From assembly GCF_003003075.1 (NCBI RefSeq), contig NZ_PVTX01000015.1:1-55809 (forward strand): a stretch of 55,809 bases of DNA, in the 5' to 3' direction. This document shows positions 50,165 to 55,809 of the stretch, one piece after another; position 1 is the first letter of the stretch, and every line of letters begins with the position of its first letter. The position numbers and the translations under genes were made by a program. The notes beneath the pieces are model-generated. The model searched no databases, was not told where the DNA came from, and saw nothing but the letters and a program-made list of their open reading frames with translations. Source of the stretch: Isoptericola halotolerans. GTDB taxonomy: Bacteria; Actinomycetota; Actinomycetes; Actinomycetales; Cellulomonadaceae.

Positions 50165-50889
50165 CTACTCGGACAGCCGGCGGCGCAGTTCGTCCATGGG
50201 GTCGGGCGTCGGCGTGACCCGCAGGGATCGTGGCCCCGACGCGGTCCACGAACTGAGCGTCTTCTCGATGCCTGTGAGCGCGTCGACGATCGGCCGCTGA
50301 AGTCCGCTGATGTCCGCTTCGCCGAAGGTCATCTCGTACTCATGGATGTGGGCGTCGCCGTCCGACCGCTTGTACTCGACGCGAACGACGAGCGACCTGA
50401 GTGTGCCAGTTTCGTGTCCTCCCGTGAGGAGGACCGTTTCGACAAACGACTGTCCAGGAGCCAGCAGTGTGGTCGGCAAAGGGACCTCATTCTGGCCTCT
50501 GCCCCCGCGAGGACCTCGTTGCGTCTCGGAGGGACTAGCACCCACTCGCTGACCACGGTAAACCTGACGTCGTGCGCCATCGTCTGACCGTAGTTCTTGA
50601 ACAACAGCGCAAGGTGCTGTTCGTCAGTGAGTTCGGGGACGGGACTAGCGACCACGTAGGGCCACGTGGCTTGCTTCCGCGCCTTCTCGGTCGCCTCATG
50701 GGCTCTGGCGGCATCCTTCTGTGCATCCAGCGCGTCTCGGCGTGTTTGGCGGGCCGCGCGGTACTGAAAGTACGCGTACACGGCCGCCGCTACGGTCGCC
50801 ACCGCGGCCACGATCACGGCGATCGGCTCGCCGTACTCGATCCAGGTTGGCAGTTCCGAGGCTGAGGCCTGAGGCGATGGCTCCATCAT
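50165..50889 (-). pseudogene. Single-pass membrane protein gene with frameshift
   Basis: The first part (from 50889) reads a short N-terminus, one membrane helix (PIAVIVAAVATVAAAVYAYFQ), a charged coiled-coil-like stretch (RQTRRDALDAQKDAARAHEATEKARKQA) and VVASPVPELTDEQHLALLFKNYGQTMAHDVRFTVVSEWVLVPP. The frame then changes at about 50480-50540 and continues as NEVPLPTTLLAPGQSFVETVLLTGGHETGTLRSLVVRVEYKR to a stop at 50165. The total of 725 nt is one short of a whole number of codons, so a single-base deletion explains it. Similar proteins occur on actinobacterial mobile DNA, function unknown. Confidence 0.7.
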
Positions 50890-51121
50890 CTGGCCGAGCG
50901 TGCCCCCAGAGGTCCGTTTCTGTCATTGCGACACGCGACTTCATCGGTCTTCACGCGGGCCTCGGCCGTCACTCCTAGGGACTGCTGCACGGATGGGTGT
51001 CAGCTGACCTGGCTTGCCCACGGGTGGCCGGTAGGGATGCCGCCGTGCGCGAGCTCGATCCCAGACAGCGCGAAGCCTTGGGCCCGAGGTGGGGTCTCGG
51101 GGCCGGGGGCTCTGTCGTGTC

Positions 51122-51451
51122 TCAGGCTGAGGCGAGACGGTCGGAGACGAGTCGGTTGAGTGAGATGTTCTCCTCGGCTGCCTGCTCGACCAGGCGGCGG
51201 TGGGTCCGCGGTGGGATCCGCACGCGGAACTCGCCGGAGTAGTGGCGCTCGGACAGCGGCTGGGGGACGGGCTCGCCCGACTCTTCAAGGTCGGCGACGA
51301 CGTCGCGCGCCAGCTGCTGGATGCCGGAGAAGGCTGAGCCCGATTCTGGCTCGAGCCAGGAGAGCGAGGGCAGCTCGAGCACGGTGCCGACGTACTCCTG
51401 GTCCTCTGGCGACCACGCGACGCGGTAGGTGTAGTGCTCTGCGACGCTCAC
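51122..51451 (-). CDS. hicB: HicB-type antitoxin
   Basis: 109 residues. The N-terminal half, HYTYRVAWSPEDQEYVGTVLELPSLSWLEPESGSAFSGIQQLARDVVADLEESGE, is the partial RNase-H-like HicB fold; the C-terminal half, FRVRIPPRTHRRLVEQAAEENISLNRLVSDRLA, is a ribbon-helix-helix DNA-binding domain. It neutralises HicA and represses the operon. ATG overlaps the end of the hicA gene (ATGA). The frame is intact. Confidence 0.92.
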   Translation of the reverse strand: MSVAEHYTYRVAWSPEDQEYVGTVLELPSLSWLEPESGSAFSGIQQLARDVVADLEESGEPVPQPLSERHYSGEFRVRIPPRTHRRLVEQAAEENISLNRLVSDRLASA

Positions 51452-51713
51452 TGTTCCTCCTCCGTGGAGTTCATGTCTTCGAGCTTGTTGATCGCCTCGA
51501 GGACCTGTCGGACCTGGTGCGCCTTGGCCTGGCCCTTGCTGTTCTGAATGTTGACCCGGGGGTCGCCCGGCCAGGTGTCTTGTAGACGTGGTGGGACGAG
51601 CCGCTCTGTCTCGGCTCTCCGAAGTAGTGCTCGCATACGCTGGCGAGGTCGTCGAAGCTGACGTTGGTCGGGCTGTACCGCATCTGGGTCAACCGTTTGT
51701 CGTGCTTCGTCAC
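51448..51713 (-). pseudogene. hicA: HicA-like toxin gene, inactivated by frameshift
   Basis: From GTG 51713 the frame reads RYSPTNVSFDDLASVCEHYFGEPRQSGSSHHVYKTP, with the S-S-H-H segment that carries the HicA catalytic His. At about 51575 it shifts; the other frame continues WPGDPRVNIQNSKGQAKAHQVRQVLEAINKLE, the normal HicA C-terminus, to a stop that overlaps hicB. The 266-nt length is one base short of a whole number of codons. The toxin (an mRNA interferase) would be truncated after the His, so it is probably inactive. Confidence 0.85.
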
Positions 51714-51720
51714 GAGACCA

Positions 51721-51740
51721 TGGTATCAATAGTGGTACCA
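51721..51740. promoter_or_regulatory. Dyad upstream of hicAB
   Basis: TGGTATC-AATAGT-GGTACCA, one mismatch, ends 8 nt before the hicA start. Likely operator for the HicB ribbon-helix-helix domain. Confidence 0.5.
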
Positions 51741-51819
51741 GATTGTCGACGGGTCCCGCGAGTGTGCCGTGATCCGTACACCGACGCGGCCATCGTGGGC
51801 GCCCCTGAGTCGGTTTCGA

Positions 51820-51932
51820 CGCTCCCGTCGGGAACACGGGATGGCCACCCAGCGCCCGGTGAGAGCCATTGGCGCTCGGTTGTGCGCTGGTCAGCGGGCA
51901 TCGCTACTGGTCACGCATGAAACCGTGCGGGT
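51820..51932 (+). repeat. Conserved left arm of att copy 2
   Basis: About 113 nt similar along their whole length to 55543-55657, which precedes att copy 3. Both begin with a TCCCG/CGGGA-type palindrome (51821-51835 here: CTCCCGTCGGGAAC core) and hold a hairpin whose arms are CGGTTGTGCG (51877-51886) and CGCATGAAACCG (51914-51925). No gene is visible. It is probably an integrase-binding arm or a structured RNA. Confidence 0.6.
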
Positions 51933-51971
51933 TTCAAGTCCCCCTCCGGTCACTCGTTGAGACAGCGACGA
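51933..51971 (+). repeat. att copy 2
   Basis: 39-nt repeat of the tRNA-Leu 3' end and flank, TTCAAGTCCCCCTCCGG-T-CACTCGTTGAGACAGCGACGA. One base (T for A) differs from copy 1. After the repeat the sequence is unrelated to copy 1, so an independent element boundary lies here. Confidence 0.85.
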
Positions 51972-52014
51972 ACAGGGCCACCGACCAGGGCATATGCCGG
52001 TCGGTGGCCCTGTT
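51971..52014 (+). terminator. Hairpin after att copy 2
   Basis: AACAGGGCCACCGACC, 12-nt loop, GGTCGGTGGCCCTGTT, perfect 16-bp arms. It sits in the same position relative to att copy 2 as the tRNA terminator does to copy 1. Confidence 0.7.
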
Positions 52015-52060
52015 CGTGTCACTGGCATCTACCCGTGTCCGCACCCTGTGTCCGCACAGG

Positions 52061-52198
52061 TTGCCCGCGAACTACTGGCACGGCGCCGCCCCGGACGCTT
52101 TCATGGAGCACCTCGCGATGCTCGAGAGCGCCGACGACCCCGCCGACACCACGACCTGGCTGGAGCACGTCACCGACGCCGAGTACGGCGCCCGCTGA
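52061..52198 (+). pseudogene. C-terminal remnant of a cupin gene
   Basis: Reads PANYWHGAAPDAFMEHLAMLESADDPADTTTWLEHVTDAEYGAR and a TGA. The HWHGA-x-P-x-x-x-MTHLA ... W-x-x-V-T-D-E-x-Y pattern is the end of cupin proteins such as bacterial (R)-mandelonitrile-lyase-like and carboxymuconolactone-associated cupins. The 5' part is missing; the cut lies just beyond att copy 2, so the insertion may have truncated it. Confidence 0.7.
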
Positions 52199-52269
52199 CT
52201 GGGAGGCCCTGCCGGTACCCGGCACGGCCGCCACTCCCACATCGCGCCAGGTAGCACGAGCCTGAAGGC

Positions 52270-52958
52270 ATGACGACGACGCGTGAACCGACCCGCAGGG
52301 CCCTGCTGAGAGCCGGCCTGTCCGGTGCCGCAGCCCTGGCCGCGGCGTGCACCGCGGCCCCCGACCCGGCGCCGAGCACGACCGGCCCGACACTCGATCG
52401 CCCACCGCAGCGAACCCCGAGACGTCCCGGGCCCCCACGAACGTGCTGCTGGTGTACTTCTCCCGCGCTGGCGAGAACTACTACTACGGGGGACGCAGAG
52501 ACCTCGAGGTCGGGAACACCGCAGTCCTCGTCGGCGTGATCGCCGACCGGATCGAGTGCGACCTCTATGAGATCCGAGAGGATGACCCGTACCCGCATGC
52601 CTACGACCCCACGGTCGAGCGCAACCAGCAGGAGCAGCTCGACGATGCGGGATCCGCGATCGCGGGCACGCTCCCGGACGCCGCAGGATACGACGTGGTA
52701 CTGCTCGGCAGCCCGGTGTGGAACGTGCGTGCACCGATGATCATGTCCACCTTCGTCGAGGGCGTCGACCTGCGGCAGAAGGTGGTGCTGCCGTTCGTCA
52801 CCTACGCCGTCTCCGGCATGTCCGGCATCGACGCGGACTACCGCGACGCCCTGCCGGACTCGCCCGTCGGCACAGGCCTCGCAGTCCGCGGCGAAACCGT
52901 CGCTGACGCCGGCGCGCAACTCGACGACTGGCTCACTGCGGCCGGCCTCATGGAATAG
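52270..52958 (+). pseudogene. Flavodoxin-like lipoprotein gene with frameshift
   Basis: ATG 52270 opens a lipoprotein signal with a twin-arginine-like TRRALLRAGLSGAAALAAAC (lipobox Cys about residue 27). The mature part is in another frame: TNVLLVYFSRAGENYYYGGRRDLEVGNTAVLVGVIADRIECDLYEIREDDPYP and so on, a flavodoxin_4 domain with the FMN phosphate loop and AGYDVVLLGSPVWNVRAPMIM. The frame changes within about 52375-52440 and 689 nt is one base short. If the deletion is real, an exported flavodoxin was lost; a cytoplasmic product from an internal start remains possible. Confidence 0.8.
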
Positions 52959-52992
52959 GTGTTGCCGCTCGCGGGGCCAAACCTAGTACGCG

Positions 52993-53028
52993 GTGTACAC
53001 AAAAGTCATCATGTCTAAGTGGTACATT
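52993..53028 (+). promoter_or_regulatory. Promoter/operator region of the YefM/RelE-type pair
   Basis: GTGTACAC (52993-53000) is a perfect palindrome around TGTACA, and GGTACATT recurs at 53021. YefM-YoeB systems are known to use TGTACA-centred operators. TACATT (53023-53028) lies 6 nt before ATG 53035 and could be the -10 box of a leaderless transcript. Confidence 0.55.
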
Positions 53029-53034
53029 ATGTGC

Positions 53035-53343
53035 ATGGACACGATGGAACGCCCGGCGGAGTGGGCCCCCGAGTCGGCCACGGCAAGCGTCTCGACCCGA
53101 GAGTTGCGCGAAGGTCTGGCGGAGCTGCTGGCTCGCGCGCGGTATGCGCATGAGCGCATCGTCGTGACGAAGAACGGGAAGCCGGCCGGTGCCATTATCG
53201 GGATGGAGGATCTTGAGCTGCTCGAACGCCTGGAGGATCTGAACGACCGCTTGCAGTACGACGAGGCCAAGGCCAAGGCCAAGGCCGAGGACGACAGCGA
53301 GAACGTGCCGTGGGAGCAGGCGAAGGCCGAGCTCGGCCTGTGA
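53035..53343 (+). CDS. Phd/YefM-type antitoxin
   Basis: 102 residues. ASVSTRELREGLAELLARARYAHERIVVTKNGKPAGAIIGMEDLELLERLEDL is the Phd/YefM DNA-binding fold; the tail from LNDRLQYDEAKAKAKAEDDSENVPWEQAKAELGL is the disordered toxin-binding part. ATG 53035 is chosen because upstream in-frame starts would lie inside the probable operator and -10 box. The stop overlaps the toxin start (GTGA). Intact frame. Confidence 0.9.
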   Translation: MDTMERPAEWAPESATASVSTRELREGLAELLARARYAHERIVVTKNGKPAGAIIGMEDLELLERLEDLNDRLQYDEAKAKAKAEDDSENVPWEQAKAELGL

Positions 53344-53600
53344 CCGGCGCGTACCGCCTCGAGATCCAGCGGCGTGCTCTGAAGGAGCTCGGCAAGCTTG
53401 ACGCGCAGGTCCGCCGACGCATCTCAGCCGCCATCGACCAGCTTGCCGGCGATCCGCGTCCGAGCGGATGCAAGAAGCTCGTCGGCCGAGACGCGTGGCG
53501 CATCCGGGTGGGCGACCATCGCGTCATCTACGAGATCGAGGACGACGTCGTGTTGGTCCGCGTCGTGCGAGTCGCCCACAGACGCGAGGTGTACGAGTAG
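53340..53600 (+). CDS. RelE/ParE-type toxin
   Basis: 86 residues. YRLEIQRRALKELGKLDAQVRRRISAAIDQLAGDPRPSGCKKLVGRDAWRIRVGDHRVIYEIEDDVVLVRVVRVAHRREVYE is a complete RelE-superfamily fold; the R-x-R-V-G-x-x-R-V-I-Y stretch and the final H-R-R-E-V-Y are typical of mRNA-cleaving RelE members. Translation is coupled to the antitoxin by overlap. Codon use is like the chromosome, and this is the only intact toxin pair in the island. Confidence 0.92.
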   Translation: MTGAYRLEIQRRALKELGKLDAQVRRRISAAIDQLAGDPRPSGCKKLVGRDAWRIRVGDHRVIYEIEDDVVLVRVVRVAHRREVYE

Positions 53601-53726
53601 TACCCACCCGGGCTCGCGTGCGCACGGCCCGAGCCCTAGTCGGCCAGCCTGTGCATGGCCTCGGACGAGCGGGTTCGGCCCCGCGAAGCCACCGAGCCGT
53701 GCGAGGTCCTCTGCGCCTCGGTCCGC

Positions 53727-53743
53727 TGTTCCCGTCGGGAACA
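53727..53743. repeat. Third copy of the GTTCCCG palindrome
   Basis: TGTTCCCG-T-CGGGAACA, 8-bp arms. The same palindrome begins the conserved arms before att copies 2 and 3 (51821 and 55543 regions). Here the following sequence does not continue the arm similarity; CTCCC-N8-GGGAG follows. Confidence 0.5.
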
Positions 53744-53829
53744 CTCCCTGACCAGTGGGAGCTTGCCGAGAGCCTCTGTCTCGTGACGGGTCGGTTGGAG
53801 GCTTTCATTCCCCGGGAAGGATGAGAGTC

Positions 53830-54171
53830 ATGGCAGCACCGAGAAAGTACCCGGACGAGCTTCGGGAGTGGGCGATCCGGATGGCGGTCGATCCGCGGGG
53901 TGACCCGGTGACCCGCAAGGGCGCGTTGGCGCGGGTCGGTGAGCAGCTCGGGTTCAATTCCGAGACGCTGCGCGGCTGGGTCCAGCAGGCCGAGATCGAT
54001 GTCGGCGACCAATGCGCCAAGGCGAGTCCGTGCGTCAAGACGGTCCGTGAGGAACGGACGGGCAAGACGGTCAAGGTCCGGCACAACTACACCGACCGAG
54101 CGGTCTGGTTCTTCTCGAATCCGAAGAATACTTGCGCCGACGTCAATGTCGACCGGACATACAAGGGCTGA
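53830..54171 (+). pseudogene. Chimeric IS3-family OrfA fragment
   Basis: MAAPRKYPDELREWAIRMAVD, then GARVGEQLGFNSETLRGWVQQAEID-type text are the HTH of IS3-group OrfA transposases. After about residue 58 the usual leucine-zipper (ELRRANEIL) is absent and CVKTVREERTGKTVKVRHNYTDRAVWFFSNPKNTC, with two Cys, follows; it resembles the end of small secreted actinobacterial proteins, not a transposase. The join lies at about 54003. ATG 53830 has AAGGA 8 nt upstream. OrfB is absent, so it cannot transpose by itself. Confidence 0.75.
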
Positions 54172-54711
54172 GGCGAGCGTGCCGCAGCCAAAGCGCGAGG
54201 CGACGAGAAGCGACGCGGGCGACAGCAAGCTGAAGAAGATGCCAACGCGGGATGGTTGACGTGGGATAGGATCGAGAGCTATGCAGGTCTTGCTGCTACC
54301 GGGTTGGCGCTACTCACACCGATCTGTCTAGATCTGCGGGATCTCGGGAGCAGGGATATCCCTTAGTCTTGCCGCGGTCGACTACTATCAGGGCGATAGT
54401 GGGGGTGCTGCATTGAACCTGGTTTCCGCCGCGACTTTCGGAGCAGGAGGACTGTTGACGCGCGGATCGAGATTGACGATGTCGGCGGGTAAGCCCGTAT
54501 GGGCGACTCGGAAAGCAGCGCAGGCTGCGGGCCGGCCACACTTGGGGGTGCGTGATGCGACAGCTTCCTCTGGACGTTACGAGCGCGCTTCGGTTTCTCT
54601 GAGGCGAGCATGGCGGTATGTGGACCAGGTAGCCTTCCATCCGCACGGGGCGTTTGCGGCCGCGCACATGACGGCTACCCAAACGGTATCCTCCTCGGCA
54701 TTGAGGGAGTA
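54172..54711. other. Gene-free stretch in the island
   Basis: 540 nt with no gene I can support. Base composition drops below the genome average from about 54230 and the open frames on both strands have no recognisable features. It probably joins IS debris to the AT-richer segment that follows. Confidence 0.5.
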
Positions 54712-55212
54712 ATGGTGCGGTTCATCAACGTATTTCGAATGGAAGTGCTCATCAGTCTATGGACGCTCAGATTGATCGCTAAACGTCTTGTCCCATCTTG
54801 GCGCCACGCCCATGCAGATGGCGAGACGCCCTTCGCTTGGTCCTCGATAGCGCGCGATCCCGAACAGGCATACCGAACAATGCTTGATCTTGCCGCCTTT
54901 GGGATGGTGATGATTGGGGCGTCGGGGCTGCTAGTAGTCGGTTTCGCGGTTCGAGTTCTCGACTTCCCTTGGTATCTAGAGCCGCTGCAGTATTGGGTGG
55001 TGCTTGCCCCAGTGGTTGTCGCACTCACCTCTTCAGCGGTAATTTACTATCGGTTGAGGAAGCTTCATGCGGCAAGCGGATCTCCGACTAGATCCGTTGA
55101 TCTCGAAGGCGATCCTAATTTTATGATCGGGTCCTCAATTGCCGGCCTTGTGCTGGCGGGCATCATCTCGGTCGCGCTTTCTGTTGCGCTGCCGAATCCG
55201 TCGACTTGGTAG
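54712..55212 (+). CDS. Three-helix membrane protein, possible orphan immunity protein
   Basis: 166 residues from ATG 54712, which has GAGGGAG 3 nt upstream. Three membrane segments: AAFGMVMIGASGLLVVGFAVRVL, YWVVLAPVVVALTSSAVIYY and IAGLVLAGIISVALSVAL. The gene is clearly less GC-rich than its surroundings and uses codons rare in this genome (TTA-free but many AAT, ATA, GTA). An RHS-core scrap lies 50 nt downstream. Small membrane proteins next to RHS toxins are often immunity proteins; that is inference. Not recognised as a named family. Confidence 0.65.
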   Translation: MVRFINVFRMEVLISLWTLRLIAKRLVPSWRHAHADGETPFAWSSIARDPEQAYRTMLDLAAFGMVMIGASGLLVVGFAVRVLDFPWYLEPLQYWVVLAPVVVALTSSAVIYYRLRKLHAASGSPTRSVDLEGDPNFMIGSSIAGLVLAGIISVALSVALPNPSTW

Positions 55213-55261
55213 CCGGTGCCGCGGATCGCGCGGTCGTCGTTGCTTGGATAGGCGTGCAGAA

Positions 55262-55327
55262 CTTACGGGGCTGGAGGCGATCGGGGCGCGCTACTACGAC
55301 CCGGGCTTGGGCAGGTTCGTCTCGGCG
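55262..55327 (+). pseudogene. RHS-core fragment
   Basis: Reads LTGLEAIGARYYDPGLGRFVSA, the end of the RHS-repeat core (consensus G-x-x-x-x-x-A-R-Y-Y-D-P-x-x-G-R-F-x-S). The canonical continuation (D-P-I/A) is lost and the frame then has no similarity. It is a scrap of a polymorphic-toxin gene in the same direction as the membrane protein upstream. Confidence 0.8.
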
Positions 55328-55540
55328 GTGATGCTCGGTCCAGGTCGTATGGCACCGACGCGTCTTGCGATGCGCGGAGGCGGCGTGCCCGCGCGAGACT
55401 TTCGTCGAACAGGTTCCGCAACGGGTGGTCGCGTGGAAGACGCTGTGGCGGGCCGTGCGTCCCGCTTCACCGGGGTGAGGAGCCTGAAGCGTCCAGAGTT
55501 CTTTGACAGGGTGTGTGCCGTCCGGGCTCTGATCTTGTGG

Positions 55541-55657
55541 GCGCTGTTCCCGTAGGGAACAGCGATGAACCACCCCGAGCCCAGTGAAAGCCGTCGGCGA
55601 CCGGGTGTACGCAAGTCATCGGGCATTGCTCATGGTCATGCGTACACCCGGACGGAT
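55541..55657 (+). repeat. Conserved left arm of att copy 3
   Basis: Similar to 51820-51932. Begins with CGCTGTTCCC-GTA-GGGAACAGCG (10-bp arms, about 55542-55564) and holds a 12-bp hairpin CGGGTGTACGCA / TGCGTACACCCG (55602-55613, 55639-55650). At the corresponding place in copy 2 the arms differ but still pair, which argues for selection on structure or on a two-fold protein site. Confidence 0.6.
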
Positions 55658-55712
55658 TTCAAGTCCCCCTCCGGGCACTCGTTGAGACAGCGACGACGAA
55701 GGCCTCCCGGGT
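55658..55712 (+). repeat. att copy 3 (right junction)
   Basis: 55-nt repeat of the tRNA-Leu 3' end and flank, one mismatch to copy 1. It ends at the point where the 5' arm of the tRNA terminator ends. Marks the right edge of the accessory region. Confidence 0.9.
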
Positions 55713-55726
55713 TGGGCAGGTTCTAA

Positions 55727-55769
55727 CGGTCCCCGCAACACCCTGATTTTCTGGGGGTTGCGGGGACCG
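55727..55769. repeat. Long hairpin, possible insertion-sequence edge
   Basis: CGGTCCCCGCAACACCC, 9-nt loop TGATTTTCT, GGGGGTTGCGGGGACCG; 17-bp arms apart from one A/G mismatch. The preceding GGTTCTAACGGTCCCCGCAA resembles terminal repeats of some actinobacterial insertion sequences. It may be the terminator of the downstream unit instead. The window ends 40 nt later. Confidence 0.45.
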
Positions 55770-55809
55770 TGTCGTTTCGGGACGGGCGTGGGGCGCTCAA
55801 GGAGAGGTT

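Noticed and set aside
50890-51121. A gene between the membrane-protein pseudogene and hicB
   Set aside because: Short frames only, without ribosome sites or similarity.
51932-51971. A second tRNA-Leu at att copies 2 and 3
   Set aside because: Only the T-loop and acceptor 3' strand are present; there is no D-arm, anticodon arm or 5' acceptor strand.
54314-54712. ORFs of 99 and 122 codons on opposite strands
   Set aside because: No ribosome site at the right distance, no recognisable features and odd composition; treated as non-coding.

Overview
The window is chromosomal DNA of a very GC-rich Gram-positive actinobacterium. The gene content (actinobacterial GlgA/GlgM, GH10 glycosidase, EctD, ImuA'-ImuB-DnaE2, DtxR/IdeR-type iron box, SOS box of the TCGAAC-N4-GTTCGA type, GTG starts and many apparently leaderless genes) best fits a Micrococcales member such as a Cellulomonas or Promicromonospora relative; this placement is inference.

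Layout. (1) 1-15 kb: the tail of an IS481-type transposase, glycogen synthase, an orphan ABC ATPase, an NfeD/SPFH membrane pair, a TetR-controlled heterodimeric ABC exporter, a GNAT acetyltransferase, a membrane-anchored esterase, an unsecreted GH10 enzyme, a SpoU-type RNA methyltransferase and a DUF2254 membrane protein. (2) 15-19.4 kb: a MerR regulator with a textbook 19-bp-spacer promoter, an iron-box-controlled siderophore-interacting protein, an epoxide hydrolase, a YbaK-type deacylase and a PEBP protein. (3) 19.5-38.8 kb: a large acyl-CoA catabolism and uptake region with SDR/TetR/quinone reductase, a five-gene Liv-type ABC importer, an APH-kinase plus ACAD10/11-like acyl-CoA dehydrogenase, a second acyl-CoA dehydrogenase plus thiolase, MaoC hydratase, FabG-like SDR and a zinc alcohol dehydrogenase. 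One 20-bp operator, CAWACCG-N6-CGGTWYR, lies on four promoters here, so these units look like one TetR regulon. Dehydrogenase, hydratase, hydroxyacyl dehydrogenase and thiolase together make a full beta-oxidation set; no acyl-CoA synthetase is present. (4) 38.8-44.8 kb: the SOS mutasome cassette under a perfect LexA box. (5) 44.8-49.6 kb: a lipoprotein, ectoine hydroxylase, a RIO-type kinase with a small leader ORF, a frameshifted MBL hydrolase, a DUF457 membrane protein and tRNA-Leu(GAG).

(6) 49.6-55.8 kb is accessory DNA inserted at tRNA-Leu. The 3' end of the tRNA plus its downstream flank is repeated three times (49649, 51933, 55658), which marks at least two tandem integrations. The last two copies share a ~115-bp left arm with a partly compensated hairpin. 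The two intervals hold decayed cargo: a frameshifted membrane protein, HicB with a broken HicA, the tail of a cupin gene, a frameshifted flavodoxin lipoprotein, an intact YefM/RelE-type pair, a chimeric IS3 OrfA, an AT-richer three-helix membrane protein and an RHS-core scrap. No integrase survives. The window ends in a hairpin that may be the edge of another insertion sequence.
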